Notes: a model not told the origin generated them from the sequence alone. 64,000 bases of DNA from Paenibacillus castaneae (GCF_002884445.1 NZ_KZ614144.1:2961551-3025550), one strand, 5' to 3'; counted from the first letter of the stretch, positions 45,052 through 54,381 are shown. Translations and numbers: made by a program.

Positions 45052-46599
45052 ATGAGTTTGTTAACAGTAGAGAGTTTATCACATACGTTTGGTGATCGCG
45101 TACTTTTCAAAAATGTATCTTTTCGGTTATTAGCAGGTGAGCATGTTGGACTTGTTGGAGCTAATGGTACTGGCAAATCCACACTAATGAATATATTAAC
45201 AGGCAAGCTATTGAAGGATGAGGGAAAGGTTGAATGGACGCCGCGCGTTCGTTACGGCTATTTAGATCAGCATACGAAGCTGGAAGCGGGAAAAACGATT
45301 CGCGATGTATTAAAGGACGCCTTTTTGCCATTGCTTGTTTTGGAGCAGGAGCTGAATGATATTGCTGCTCAGATGGGTGAAGAAGACGCAGACCTTGATC
45401 AACTGCTCATTCGAATGGGTGAAATTCAAGAAGAGCTCGAGATAGGCGATTTTTATTTAATTGACGTTAAAGTAGATGAAATGGCTAATGGTTTAGGTCT
45501 TAGCGCGATTGGGCTTGATCGTGACGTAACCGCGTTAAGCGGTGGACAGCGGACGAAGGTGCTGCTTGCGAAGCTGCTGCTGGAGAAGCCTAGCGTACTG
45601 CTGCTTGATGAGCCTACGAACTATTTAGATGAAGAGCATGTGAACTGGCTGACGAATTATTTGAAAAATTATCCACACGCTTTTGTTCTAATATCACATG
45701 AAACAGCTTTTATGAATCAGATTGTAGATGTAATCTATCATTTGGAATTTACGAAGCTTACACGTTATTCTGCAAATTATGAGAAATTTCTGGAAATGGC
45801 CGATTTGAACAAAAGCCAACATATCGATGCCTACGAGAAGCAAAAGGATTATATTAAGAAGCAAGAAGACTTTATCTCTCGGAATAAAGCGCGTGCTTCA
45901 ACCTCAGGCCGTGCCAAAAGCCGTGAGAAGCAGCTGGATCGCATTGACCGTATCGAAAAGCCGGAGGAGGCTGCTAAGCCTACCTTTAACTTTAAGGAAT
46001 CGAGAACGAGCGGCAAGACTGTATTCGAGGCGGACGGCATGGTCATTGGCTATAACAAGCCGCTATTGCCTAAGATGGATGTGCTTATTGAGCGTGGAGA
46101 CAAGATTGCAATCGTTGGCTGCAATGGCGTAGGTAAATCAACGCTGTTAAAGACGATTCTCGGTGTGATTCCGCCGCTTGACGGCAACACCTATCGGGGA
46201 GACTACTTGAGCCCCGCTTATTTCGAGCAGGAAGCCAAAGCGCCAACGATGACACCGCTTGAAGATGTATGGGATGAGTTTTCCTTTATGAATCAACATG
46301 AAGTAAGAGCCGCGCTTGCGCGCTGTGGCTTGAAGAACGAGCATATTACTCGTGCTCTTAATCAATTAAGCGGTGGAGAACAGGCTAAGGTTCGTCTTTG
46401 CAAGCTGATGATGCGTGAGAGCAACTGGATTCTGTTCGATGAGCCGACCAACCATTTGGATGTGGTAGCAAAGGCAGAGCTGAAGCGTGCGCTGCAAGCC
46501 TTTAAAGGTACCGTTGTACTTGTATCTCACGAACCGGATTTCTACGAGGATTGGGTTACGAAAATATGGGATGTAGAAGCTTGGTCCATGCAAAGCTAG
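45052..46599 (+). CDS. ABC-F family ATPase (ribosome-associated type)
   Basis: 515 residues with two ABC domains and no membrane segments. First: Walker A GANGTGKST, signature LSGGQRTK, Walker B LLLDEPTNYLD. Linker (about 245-300) rich in charged residues (KQKDYIKKQEDFISRNKARA). Second: Walker A GCNGVGKST, signature LSGGEQAK, Walker B ILFDEPTNHLD. ABC-F proteins act at the ribosomal E site in translation or antibiotic protection. There is no long antibiotic-resistance-type linker, so a translation-factor role is more likely. Monocistronic, with a hairpin in the leader. Confidence 0.9.
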   Translation: MSLLTVESLSHTFGDRVLFKNVSFRLLAGEHVGLVGANGTGKSTLMNILTGKLLKDEGKVEWTPRVRYGYLDQHTKLEAGKTIRDVLKDAFLPLLVLEQELNDIAAQMGEEDADLDQLLIRMGEIQEELEIGDFYLIDVKVDEMANGLGLSAIGLDRDVTALSGGQRTKVLLAKLLLEKPSVLLLDEPTNYLDEEHVNWLTNYLKNYPHAFVLISHETAFMNQIVDVIYHLEFTKLTRYSANYEKFLEMADLNKSQHIDAYEKQKDYIKKQEDFISRNKARASTSGRAKSREKQLDRIDRIEKPEEAAKPTFNFKESRTSGKTVFEADGMVIGYNKPLLPKMDVLIERGDKIAIVGCNGVGKSTLLKTILGVIPPLDGNTYRGDYLSPAYFEQEAKAPTMTPLEDVWDEFSFMNQHEVRAALARCGLKNEHITRALNQLSGGEQAKVRLCKLMMRESNWILFDEPTNHLDVVAKAELKRALQAFKGTVVLVSHEPDFYEDWVTKIWDVEAWSMQS

Positions 46600-46632
46600 T
46601 TCAAAACGTTTCATGCTTTGATTAGTGCAGCC

Positions 46633-46658
46633 GCCGATCTACGTCTCTGTAGATCGGC
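46633..46658 (+). terminator. Terminator of the ABC-F gene
   Basis: Perfect 10-bp stem GCCGATCTAC / GTAGATCGGC with a 6-nt loop, then a T-rich but interrupted run. Confidence 0.8.
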
Positions 46659-46778
46659 TTGCTTGCATTTGAGCATCAGACTCATTATGATGAAAATAAA
46701 TCTAACCTTTCAAATTAACGCTATGATTAAATAGGATTAAAGAGATAAATGAAATTCGGAAGCAGGTGAACCTCTAAG

Positions 46779-47477
46779 ATGAAAGAACATATTCTAGTCG
46801 TAGAAGACGAAAAAGGAATATCCAGAATATTGCAGCTTGAGCTTGAGCATGAAGGTTATACAGTAGGTACGGCTGCAGACGGTCGTACAGGCTATGAGAT
46901 GGCTTCAACTGGTGAGTGGGATCTCGTGCTGCTAGATGTCATGCTGCCTGAAATGAGCGGCATAGAAGTACTGAGGCTGCTCCGTCAAGCTGGCAATCCC
47001 GTCCCCATAATATTATTGACGGCTCGAGATACCGTTCCTGATAAGGTAAGCGGATTTGAGCACGGCGCTAATGATTATATTACAAAACCTTTTGCTATGG
47101 AGGAGCTGCTTGCTCGCGTACGCAACATTTTGCGAATATTCCAAAAGCATCCCCGTGAGGCTGAAGGTTCTGATATCGTTAAAGTTGGCGATCTTACGAT
47201 TGAGCTGCGGACGCGTAAAGTATTCCGCAAAGATATCGTAATTGAATTGACGCCGCGTGAATTTGAGCTGCTTGTCTATCTTGTTGAGAACAAAAATGTA
47301 GAGAAGTCTCGTGAAGATATTTTGTCGGAAGTTTGGGGCTATGATTTTATAGGTGAAACAAATCTCGTTGATGTATATATTCGTTATTTGCGGCAAAAGC
47401 TCGACAAAGGCTATCGCCATAAGCTTATTCATACGGTTCGCGGCGTAGGCTATATGGTAAAGGAGCCTGACGCATGA
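46779..47477 (+). CDS. OmpR-family response regulator
   Basis: 232 residues: receiver with E/D pocket (VVEDEK), phospho-acceptor D53 (LLDVMLPEMSG) and Lys in DYITKPF; C-terminal winged helix with ELTPREFELLVYLVENKN, EVWGYDF and VDVYIRYLRQKLDK. It overlaps the kinase gene by 4 bp (ATGA). Closest in style to ArlR/CssR/YkoG-type regulators; the signal is unknown. Confidence 0.93.
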   Translation: MKEHILVVEDEKGISRILQLELEHEGYTVGTAADGRTGYEMASTGEWDLVLLDVMLPEMSGIEVLRLLRQAGNPVPIILLTARDTVPDKVSGFEHGANDYITKPFAMEELLARVRNILRIFQKHPREAEGSDIVKVGDLTIELRTRKVFRKDIVIELTPREFELLVYLVENKNVEKSREDILSEVWGYDFIGETNLVDVYIRYLRQKLDKGYRHKLIHTVRGVGYMVKEPDA

Positions 47478-48832
47478 CACTGCGCAAAAGGTTTACTCTT
47501 TTCACCATTTTTTGGTTAATATTCATTCTTATTTTGTTTAATATTTTTGTTTATTTCTATGTGATCAAGATTACGACTAAAAGTGAAGAAGAAGTCATAT
47601 CCAACAAAGTGAATCTGATGCTTGATAACCCTCGTATCCAGAGCGGACGAGGTTTGAACTCACCAGACTTGCTAAATGAATATTATAATGTGAATGAAAT
47701 GATTCGAATTATTGCTCCCAATAATAGAGTCGTAAATATAACGGGTTCTGATCCGCTTCTCCAGAAGCTGCCTGCAACCTTTGAGGTTCAGCATCATACA
47801 GGAATGATCTCGCAAAGCGGGGAGCGCATCTTGTATATGCGTGTGCCTTTATATGAAGGAAACCGCGTCATAGCGATGCTGGAAGTGAATCGAATTCTGG
47901 ATGAATTGGATAATTACTTGCAAGTGCTTGTTGCGGCTCTGAGCGTGACAACCGGTGGGGCTATTTTGTTTGCGATATTTGGTACGTATTGGTTCACGTC
48001 CAGGTTAACCGCTCCGATTCAGCAGATGGTCAATACGATGCGTGAGATTGACAGGAGCGGAAAGCTGAGACAAATAGAGCTGCATAGCCGCGAGGAATCT
48101 GCAGAGCTGCAGCAGCTTGTTCGAGCATTCAATCAAATGATTGAACGTCTCGACCGCACTTTCGCGAAGCAAAAGCAATTTGTTGCAGATGCCTCCCACG
48201 AGTTGAAGACACCATTGACCGTCATTAGCAGTTATGCGGGGATGCTGAAGCGATGGGGACGTGATGACGAAAGTCTGCGTAATGAGGCTATCGAAGCGAT
48301 TGATAAGGAATCACATCGTTTGCAAAACTTGACGAAGTCTATGCTCATGCTGGCTGAAGCCGAGCAAGAGGATTGGCTGAGACAAGAGCTGTTCGATGTG
48401 GTTCAGGTAGTAGATGAGCTGGCAACTATGCTGCAAACTACATTTGAACGCCCTATACGGGTAAAGGCAATGTCAAAGGTTGTACGAATGGTTGGCGATA
48501 AGGATAAAATAAGGCAGCTCTTAGTCATTTTGCTGGATAATGCTATTAAATATTCGAAGGACCCGATTGATGTGACGATTACGCTTGTTCGGCATATTGT
48601 CAAGATCGAGGTCAAGGACAAAGGAATGGGCATTCCCGAGAATGAAATCCCTCATTTGTTTGAACGATTTTACCGTGTTGACGGAGCGAGAAGCCGAACA
48701 ACTGGCGGAGTAGGACTCGGTTTGTCTATAGCGAAGCGGATTGTGGATTTGCATGAGGGGAAAGTAGATGTATTTAGTTTGCCTGACCTCGGAACGACCA
48801 TCACGCTTCAATTCAAGCAGCGTAAGCAATAA
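47474..48832 (+). CDS. Sensor histidine kinase, partner of the OmpR-type regulator
   Basis: 452 residues. Membrane helices at about 10-31 and 150-175 flank a ~120-residue extracellular domain; then HAMP, HisKA with H242 (ASHELKTPLTV) and HATPase (ILLDNAIKYSK, DKGMGIPE, GGVGLGLSIAKRIV). Similar to ArlS/YkoH kinases. Co-translated with the regulator gene. The signal cannot be told. Confidence 0.93.
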   Translation: MTLRKRFTLFTIFWLIFILILFNIFVYFYVIKITTKSEEEVISNKVNLMLDNPRIQSGRGLNSPDLLNEYYNVNEMIRIIAPNNRVVNITGSDPLLQKLPATFEVQHHTGMISQSGERILYMRVPLYEGNRVIAMLEVNRILDELDNYLQVLVAALSVTTGGAILFAIFGTYWFTSRLTAPIQQMVNTMREIDRSGKLRQIELHSREESAELQQLVRAFNQMIERLDRTFAKQKQFVADASHELKTPLTVISSYAGMLKRWGRDDESLRNEAIEAIDKESHRLQNLTKSMLMLAEAEQEDWLRQELFDVVQVVDELATMLQTTFERPIRVKAMSKVVRMVGDKDKIRQLLVILLDNAIKYSKDPIDVTITLVRHIVKIEVKDKGMGIPENEIPHLFERFYRVDGARSRTTGGVGLGLSIAKRIVDLHEGKVDVFSLPDLGTTITLQFKQRKQ

Positions 48833-48855
48833 TATATAAATGGGGGTTTATGCGT

Positions 48856-49716
48856 ATGAAGTTTCGTACGGCTGCTGTTCAATATGAGCTAGCGGACATT
48901 AGCTCTTTTGAGCAATTTGCCGAGCAAGTCACGCATTATGTGCGTAATGCCTCTGAGTATGGGGTACAATTTGTTTTGTTTCCTGAGTTTTTCACTACGC
49001 AGCTGCTCTCAATCGGGGATGAGACAGGCAAAGCTCTTCCGATCGAGCGATTGCCTGATTTTACAACGGATTATATTCAATTATTTCGCTCCTTAGCTGC
49101 AGAGTATGATGTATATATTATAGGCGGCACACATGTGCTTGAAATTGCCGATGGTAAGCTTCGAAATGCTGCGCATCTTTTCCATCCCGATGGCAAAGTT
49201 GATGTGCAGCATAAAATTCATTTAACGCCAGTTGAAGTCGGGGACTGGAACATGTCGCCGGGCGATGGGCTGGAAGTATTCAAGACTGCATATGGTACAA
49301 TCGCGATGTTAACCTGCTATGATATTGAATTTCCAGAAATCGTTCGGATGGCCCGTGCGAAGGGAGCAGACGTCATCTTTTGTCCTTCGTGTACGGATGA
49401 CCGACATGGCTTCTATCGCGTGAGATACTGCTGCCATGCAAGAGCAGTTGAGAATCAAGTGTATATCGTAACAACGGGGACAGTAGGTTCCCTACGCAAG
49501 GTTGATTTCATGCGTTCAAACTTTGGTCAAGCAGCCATTATTTCACCTAATGATATTCCATTTCCTCCAGCAGGTATTTTGAGTGAAGGCATAATAAATG
49601 ACGATATGCTCGTTGTTGCGGATCTGGACCTAGCTCTGCTGGAAGAAGTAAGAGCAAAGGGCTCGGTTACGACCTGGCGCGATCGTCGAACGGATTTGTA
49701 TCCAGACTGGAGCTGA
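48856..49716 (+). CDS. Carbon-nitrogen hydrolase (nitrilase superfamily)
   Basis: 286 residues from the ATG at 48856 (GGGGG at good spacing; an ATG 6 bp earlier is too close). The Glu-Lys-Cys triad is visible: E44 (LFPEFF), K120 (QHKIHLT) and C154 (LTCYDIEFPE). Relatives are amidases or omega-amidase-like enzymes. In Bacillus YhcX a nitrilase domain is fused to a GNAT domain; here the nitrilase and GNAT are two adjacent genes 41 bp apart. Substrate unknown. Confidence 0.88.
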   Translation: MKFRTAAVQYELADISSFEQFAEQVTHYVRNASEYGVQFVLFPEFFTTQLLSIGDETGKALPIERLPDFTTDYIQLFRSLAAEYDVYIIGGTHVLEIADGKLRNAAHLFHPDGKVDVQHKIHLTPVEVGDWNMSPGDGLEVFKTAYGTIAMLTCYDIEFPEIVRMARAKGADVIFCPSCTDDRHGFYRVRYCCHARAVENQVYIVTTGTVGSLRKVDFMRSNFGQAAIISPNDIPFPPAGILSEGIINDDMLVVADLDLALLEEVRAKGSVTTWRDRRTDLYPDWS

Positions 49717-49757
49717 ATCTGCTTATTATGGCCAAGGAATGTGCAGAGAGGCGGTCG

Positions 49758-50420
49758 ATGATGAGGAAAGAACTTTATTTGTTTGTTGATGGCAAGCCTC
49801 AAAGGACGATCATCCGGCGTTATGAGAAAGCTGACTTTCAAGCTTTAATTGACGTGCAGAGGGTAAGCTTTCCACCGCCGTTTCCAGAGGAGCTTTGGTG
49901 GAACGAAGAGCAGCTTCTCCAGCATGTCACGAGATTTCCAGATGGAGCTTTATGTGCGGAGGTTGATGGCCGCATAATCGGTTCGATGACAAGCCTAATT
50001 GTAAATATGGATGATTATGGACATGCGCATAACTGGGAGACGATCACGGACAGCGGCTATATACGCAATCATAACGGAAACGGAAATACGTTATATGTAG
50101 TTGATATTTGTGTTATACCGGAGTACCGGGGCTCTGGGATAGGCAAATGGCTTATGCAGAGCATGTACGAAACGGTTGTCGAGCTTGGTCTAAGCAGATT
50201 GCTTGGCGGAGGAAGGATGCCCGGCTATCATTTGCATGCGCACGAGGCAACACCGGAAGCTTACCTGGAGAAGGTGCTGCAAGGCGAATGGAAGGACCCC
50301 GTTATTACGTTTCTTCTGAACTGCGGTCGTATGCCGATCGGGATCGCTCATCACTATTTAGAAGACGAGCAATCTCTTCACTCTGCTGTGCTAATGGAAT
50401 GGCGAAACCCATTTAAATAA
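49758..50420 (+). CDS. GNAT-family N-acetyltransferase
   Basis: 220 residues from the ATG at 49758 (AGAGGCGG upstream; the next codon is also ATG). The acetyl-CoA-binding core is clear: VVDICVIPEYRGSGIGKWLM. The N-terminal IRRYEKADFQALIDVQRVSF is a standard GNAT start. It follows a nitrilase-family gene and probably corresponds to the GNAT half of YhcX. Substrate unknown. Confidence 0.85.
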   Translation: MMRKELYLFVDGKPQRTIIRRYEKADFQALIDVQRVSFPPPFPEELWWNEEQLLQHVTRFPDGALCAEVDGRIIGSMTSLIVNMDDYGHAHNWETITDSGYIRNHNGNGNTLYVVDICVIPEYRGSGIGKWLMQSMYETVVELGLSRLLGGGRMPGYHLHAHEATPEAYLEKVLQGEWKDPVITFLLNCGRMPIGIAHHYLEDEQSLHSAVLMEWRNPFK

Positions 50421-50434
50421 AGGAGAATGTCATT

Positions 50435-51109
50435 ATGTTGATTTATCATCGTATTCATTCAATAGAGGACCCTTTTTTTGCTGCCTTGCATAAACAGCTT
50501 CAAACTATTTTTCCTCCTGAGGAAGTGTTAGCATACGAGCTATGGAAGGAACCATTATTAGATCCTTCAATACATGTGTATGTAGCTATACATAATGGTG
50601 AAGTTGTCGGTTCTACAGAATATCGTTATTATCCCAAACTTCAAGTAGCAATGACGGATTTCACTATAATCGGCAAGCCATCACTTGGAATCGGAAGATT
50701 TCTGCTGAGGAATCGCGAGCGTGATCTTCAAAAGCTGGCTGAGCAGTCTGGAACGGAATCGCTCGGCATGTTTGCAGAAATCTATGATCCATACCGTGCA
50801 GCGGAGCATACATTCGGCGGTGTTTCACCTATGAACCCTATTGTACGCCGCGAGGTGCTGTCGCATATTGGCTACAAACGTTTAAATCTTGCCTATGTTC
50901 ATCCGTCATGGGATTTAGAAGGTATGGCCGTATCCGAGCTAGATCTAGGATTTCTGCCGGCTGATGAGAATCAATCGACGATTGATGCTTCGCTTGTAGC
51001 TGAATTCTTGGAGGGCTACTATGCGTTTCTAACGAATAAGCCGAAGGAATGGACCCGTATGATCGAGAAAATCCGCGCTTTAGAGAGCATTGAGCTGCTG
51101 CCTCTATGA
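50435..51109 (+). CDS. GNAT-like acetyltransferase
   Basis: 224 residues, AAAGGAG upstream of the ATG. The fold pattern is GNAT-like (HVYVAIHNGEVVGSTEYRYY; then a loop with SLGIGRFLLRNRERDLQKLA in the CoA-binding position), though the classic R/QxxGxG/A is only partly kept (GIGRFLL). The middle section (GMFAEIYDPYRA, FGGVSPMNP) is not typical. It overlaps the next gene by 4 bp (ATGA). Function not assigned. Confidence 0.65.
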   Translation: MLIYHRIHSIEDPFFAALHKQLQTIFPPEEVLAYELWKEPLLDPSIHVYVAIHNGEVVGSTEYRYYPKLQVAMTDFTIIGKPSLGIGRFLLRNRERDLQKLAEQSGTESLGMFAEIYDPYRAAEHTFGGVSPMNPIVRREVLSHIGYKRLNLAYVHPSWDLEGMAVSELDLGFLPADENQSTIDASLVAEFLEGYYAFLTNKPKEWTRMIEKIRALESIELLPL

Positions 51110-51882
51110 CCAGTCTTATATTCAGAGGAACGGGTGACTCCATGGGGGTTCCCCGTGTTTATTGTGAGTGCGCCGTATGTGAAGAAGCAAGGTCTGCTGG
51201 TGTAAATCGCAGGCTTCGATCCTCTGTACAAATAGATGATCCAGAGACAGGTGTCATATGGATCGACTGCGGTACAGATTGGGCGAAGCAAATGGAAGCA
51301 GCAGCGCTTCGAACAGTCGATACGCTGCTCATTACACATGCGCATTTTGATCATATCGGTGGCTTGGTAGAATGGGCGGATGCTTGCCGCTGGCTCCGGA
51401 AGAAGGGCAGGGCATATGCCCCTTCTGAGGTTATTCAAGAAATTTTAGATCGATTCCCTTGGCTCAGCAACCAAATCGAATTTCACTCCTTTGACCAGCC
51501 CATTATGCTTGGGAAATGGCGTGCTTTCAGCTGGCGTGTCCATCATGGCAAGAATGGTTATGCTTATGCATTTCACTTTGAGCATACGGAAAGTGGATAT
51601 AAGTGGGCATATTGCTCGGATTCAATCGGCTTGACGGAGCAGCAGCAGAAGCCGCTTTATGAGCTTGATCTGCTTGTGCTTGGAACAAGTTTCTATGAGG
51701 AGCCGTTCGCTTATGAAACACGATCCGTATATGATGTGAAGGAAGCGATCGCACTGACAGAAAAATGGAGACCTAAACAAATTTTTCTTACTCATATGTC
51801 GCATGATATCGATTTAAATAAAAGATATGAATTACCGGAAAATATGCATTTCGCAAAGACAGGCATGACTATTACTATTTAA
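51106..51882 (+). CDS. Metallo-beta-lactamase-fold hydrolase, PhnP-like
   Basis: 258 residues. It starts with the PhnP-like cluster GTGDSMGVPRVYCECAVCEE, whose cysteines bind a structural metal in PhnP, then the zinc motif HAHFDH (H78, H80, D82, H83). The C-terminal FLTHMSHD is also PhnP-like. Such enzymes hydrolyse cyclic or diester phosphates. It is the last of four tightly spaced genes (48856-51882). No phn genes are nearby. Confidence 0.85.
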   Translation: MTSLIFRGTGDSMGVPRVYCECAVCEEARSAGVNRRLRSSVQIDDPETGVIWIDCGTDWAKQMEAAALRTVDTLLITHAHFDHIGGLVEWADACRWLRKKGRAYAPSEVIQEILDRFPWLSNQIEFHSFDQPIMLGKWRAFSWRVHHGKNGYAYAFHFEHTESGYKWAYCSDSIGLTEQQQKPLYELDLLVLGTSFYEEPFAYETRSVYDVKEAIALTEKWRPKQIFLTHMSHDIDLNKRYELPENMHFAKTGMTITI

Positions 51883-51906
51883 TGGTTAATGGCTATCTAA
51901 TTAGGC

Positions 51907-52187
51907 TTGACAAAGCAGTTGTACTTTTTGTACATTTAAAGGGTAAAACCAGATATTGACTAATGAATCATTTAAAGGGGAAATTTTGATGTTTGCTGGT
52001 GTCCTTAACTCATAAATTGGATATGGTCAGATTAACGCTGGTCTTGCGATCCAGCTCGGTGCAAAAAGCACCTTGCGGCAAGGCTTTGTTTCGTGATCTG
52101 ACGCCAAGAGTTCTGGACATGAGGATTTCCGCCTGAATGCAATTCGACAGCGGCCCAATCACCGTGCTCTCGCAGCACGGTTTTTTT
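51907..52187 (+). ncRNA. Probable structured RNA with promoter and terminator
   Basis: TTGACA (51907-51912) and TACATT (51931-51936) are 18 bp apart. Downstream, GTCAGAT (52026-52032) pairs with ATCTGAC (52096-52102) around two inner hairpins: GCTGG / CCAGC (52037-52055) and GGTGC / GCACC (52058-52072). An alternative CCTTGC / GCAAGG overlaps the second. The transcript would end at the terminator ACCGTGCT / AGCACGGT with seven T (52161-52187). I do not recognise a known riboswitch or RNA family. It may be a free small RNA or a leader. Confidence 0.5.
52161..52187 (+). terminator. Terminator 1 upstream of the MutS2-like gene
   Basis: Perfect 8-bp stem with a 5-nt loop (52161-52168 with 52174-52181), then seven T. 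Confidence 0.92.
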
Positions 52188-52246
52188 ATATTCATTTTTG
52201 TGTTTACTAAACGCGAAAATGGGGATTGGAGCTTATGTCGATCACG

Positions 52247-52288
52247 ACAGGAATGGAACGCGCCCGCGTTCTGTTCCTGTTTTTTTTT
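52247..52288 (+). terminator. Terminator 2 upstream of the MutS2-like gene
   Basis: ACAGGAA / TTCCTGT (52247-52253 with 52274-52280) stacks on GAACGC / GCGTTC (52256-52261 with 52266-52271), with an internal TG/TG bulge and eight T. It lies 60 bp after terminator 1, with no gene between. Confidence 0.92.
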
Positions 52289-52343
52289 ATGCCTATTTAC
52301 TGGATTAGCTCTTCAATTTTGTTGATGAAAGGCAGGAAGATGT

Positions 52344-52427
52344 ATGCAGTTTGTTCACAAGCTTTTACCGAAAATCTCAGCTTATGTTACAGAAGAAAAT
52401 AGGAGGAGGCTGTTAAAAAATGAATGA
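52344..52427 (+). CDS. Possible 27-codon ORF overlapping the MutS2-like start
   Basis: ATG with GGCAGGAAG just upstream; a basic peptide (MQFVHKLLPKISAYVTEEN, then RRRLLKNE). Its last 8 bp overlap the start of the next gene, allowing translational coupling. No domain is recognised, and it may be fortuitous. Confidence 0.25.
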   Translation: MQFVHKLLPKISAYVTEENRRRLLKNE

Positions 52428-54381
52428 AGCATCAAGAAGAAGATTAGAGTACGACAAGATCAAAGCCAGCCTAATCAGCTTAACCTTATCCCCCGCTGGA
52501 CGCTTGTTAGCGAATAAGCTGGAACCCAGCATGGATCATCGACAGGTTGAAGCTTGGCTCATTGAAACAGAAGAAGCAGTTGATTTGCTCGCAAGCGGAG
52601 CAAGCATACCGATTTCGGCTATGGATGGGATCGAGCCTTTTCTAGCACTTCTTGGCAAGGGGAGAATTTACAATGAAGTGGAATTGGAGCAGCTTTCGGT
52701 GTGGCTTGCCTCAGTCGTGCAAATGAAAAAATATATGCACAGCAAGCAGCATATCGCTCCTACCATTACTGCATATGCAGAGTCCATGTTCGACTGTCCC
52801 AATCTGCGCGAGGAGTTGAATCGTTGTTTGCGATATGGGCAATTGACCGATCAAGCAAGCGCTGACCTTGCATCTATTCGTAGACATATTTATGCTGCTG
52901 AGGACAAAATTCAGAAAAAAATGGAGCATTCCCTTCACAAGTATCGTACTTCGCTTCAAGACCCGGTCATTAGCAAAAGACGGGACCGATTCGTTATCGC
53001 TGTAAAGAAAGAGCTGCGGAAGCAAGTCCCCGGAACAGTATGGGATGAATCCGCAAGCGGTCAAACTTTATTTGTTGAACCTGTTGATGTATCAGAGCTT
53101 CAGTCAGAACTGCAATTATGGAAAGCAGAGGAGGAGCGTGAACGCACGATCATATTAGCTCGATTATCAGAGCTCGCTGAATCATACTCATACGAGCTGC
53201 ATCGGAATGTAGAAGTAATGGCTGCATTCGATTTCATTACTGCGAGAGCGAAGCTTTCACATTCCTTCGGCGGGAAAAGAATAGAGCTGTCAGCCAAACC
53301 CGTCATTCGGCTTGTTCATGCAAGACATCCTCTGCTAGGGCAAAACAGTGTACCGCTTAATGTTGAGCTTGGTTTCGAATGGAAGCAGCTGATCATAACC
53401 GGTCCCAATACGGGAGGCAAGACTGTTGCTTTAAAAACAATCGGATTGTTTGTACTAATGGTCCAGTCCGGTTTGCTAGTACCGGCGGAGAAAGGCAGTG
53501 TGATTGGAGTATTCAAGCATGTTATCGCGGATGTAGGAGATGGGCAAAGCTTGGAGCAATCTCTCAGCACTTTTTCCTCTCACGTGACTGTGCTGAAGGA
53601 TATGCTTGAAAACGCGGGTCCACGTGCATTATTATTGCTCGATGAATTGGCAGCAGGCACCGACCCATCGGAAGGAATTGCATTATCCATTGCGCTGCTG
53701 GAACAGCTCCTCAGTCTGGGAGCGTTAACAGCGGCCACGACACATTTTAATGAAATCAAAACCTTCGCCTCACAAACAACCGGCTGTCAAAACGCGAAAA
53801 TGTCTTTTGATGCCGATACGCTAAAGCCTCTTTATGTGCTGGAAATCGGAGAGGCAGGAGACAGCCATGCATTTGCAATTGCACGAAGATACGGATTGCC
53901 GGAAGTTGTCATGCAGCGTGCGGAGCAATTGCTAGTGCGAAAGCGTGAGAGTGCGCTTAGCTCATTGGATAATGAGCTGTTAACTATGAAATCAATAGAT
54001 GAAGGAAGAGAATTAAAGGCTGAATCTACAGTTAAAGCTCAAAATGAAGGATCACATATTGAGTCTAAAGATAAGCCTCCCAAATCCAAACCCTTTGAAA
54101 AGGGGGATGCTGTATGGATATTCCCGTTGAAGCGAATTGGAGTTGTGTTTCGAACTGCTGACGAGCGAGGAAATGTAATTGTTCAGGTGCAGGGTCAGAA
54201 ATTAACCTTCAATCAGAAACGAATTAAATTATATATCGCTAAAACAAAGCTGTACCCGGATGAGCAATATGATATGGATATTGTATTTGAAACCAAGCAA
54301 AACAGAAAAGCACGTAAGCTTATGAGTCGTAAACATGTGGAGGGCCTTTCGATAATAACACCGGAGGAGGATATTTATTAA
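52420..54381 (+). CDS. MutS2-like ATPase lacking the Smr domain
   Basis: 653 residues; typical MutS2 has about 785. The MutS core/clamp region (about 1-300) and the ABC-type ATPase are intact: Walker A GPNTGGKT (328-335), IADVGDGQSLEQSLSTFSSH, Walker B LLLLDELAAGTDPSEG, and TTHFNEIK. A KOW-like segment follows (GDAVWIFPLKRIGVV), but the C-terminal Smr nuclease domain is missing and the protein ends soon after SIITPEEDIY. AGGAGGAGG lies upstream of the ATG. It may recognise branched DNA or collided ribosomes without cutting; it is probably a paralogue of a full MutS2 elsewhere. Confidence 0.85.
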   Translation: MNEASRRRLEYDKIKASLISLTLSPAGRLLANKLEPSMDHRQVEAWLIETEEAVDLLASGASIPISAMDGIEPFLALLGKGRIYNEVELEQLSVWLASVVQMKKYMHSKQHIAPTITAYAESMFDCPNLREELNRCLRYGQLTDQASADLASIRRHIYAAEDKIQKKMEHSLHKYRTSLQDPVISKRRDRFVIAVKKELRKQVPGTVWDESASGQTLFVEPVDVSELQSELQLWKAEEERERTIILARLSELAESYSYELHRNVEVMAAFDFITARAKLSHSFGGKRIELSAKPVIRLVHARHPLLGQNSVPLNVELGFEWKQLIITGPNTGGKTVALKTIGLFVLMVQSGLLVPAEKGSVIGVFKHVIADVGDGQSLEQSLSTFSSHVTVLKDMLENAGPRALLLLDELAAGTDPSEGIALSIALLEQLLSLGALTAATTHFNEIKTFASQTTGCQNAKMSFDADTLKPLYVLEIGEAGDSHAFAIARRYGLPEVVMQRAEQLLVRKRESALSSLDNELLTMKSIDEGRELKAESTVKAQNEGSHIESKDKPPKSKPFEKGDAVWIFPLKRIGVVFRTADERGNVIVQVQGQKLTFNQKRIKLYIAKTKLYPDEQYDMDIVFETKQNRKARKLMSRKHVEGLSIITPEEDIY

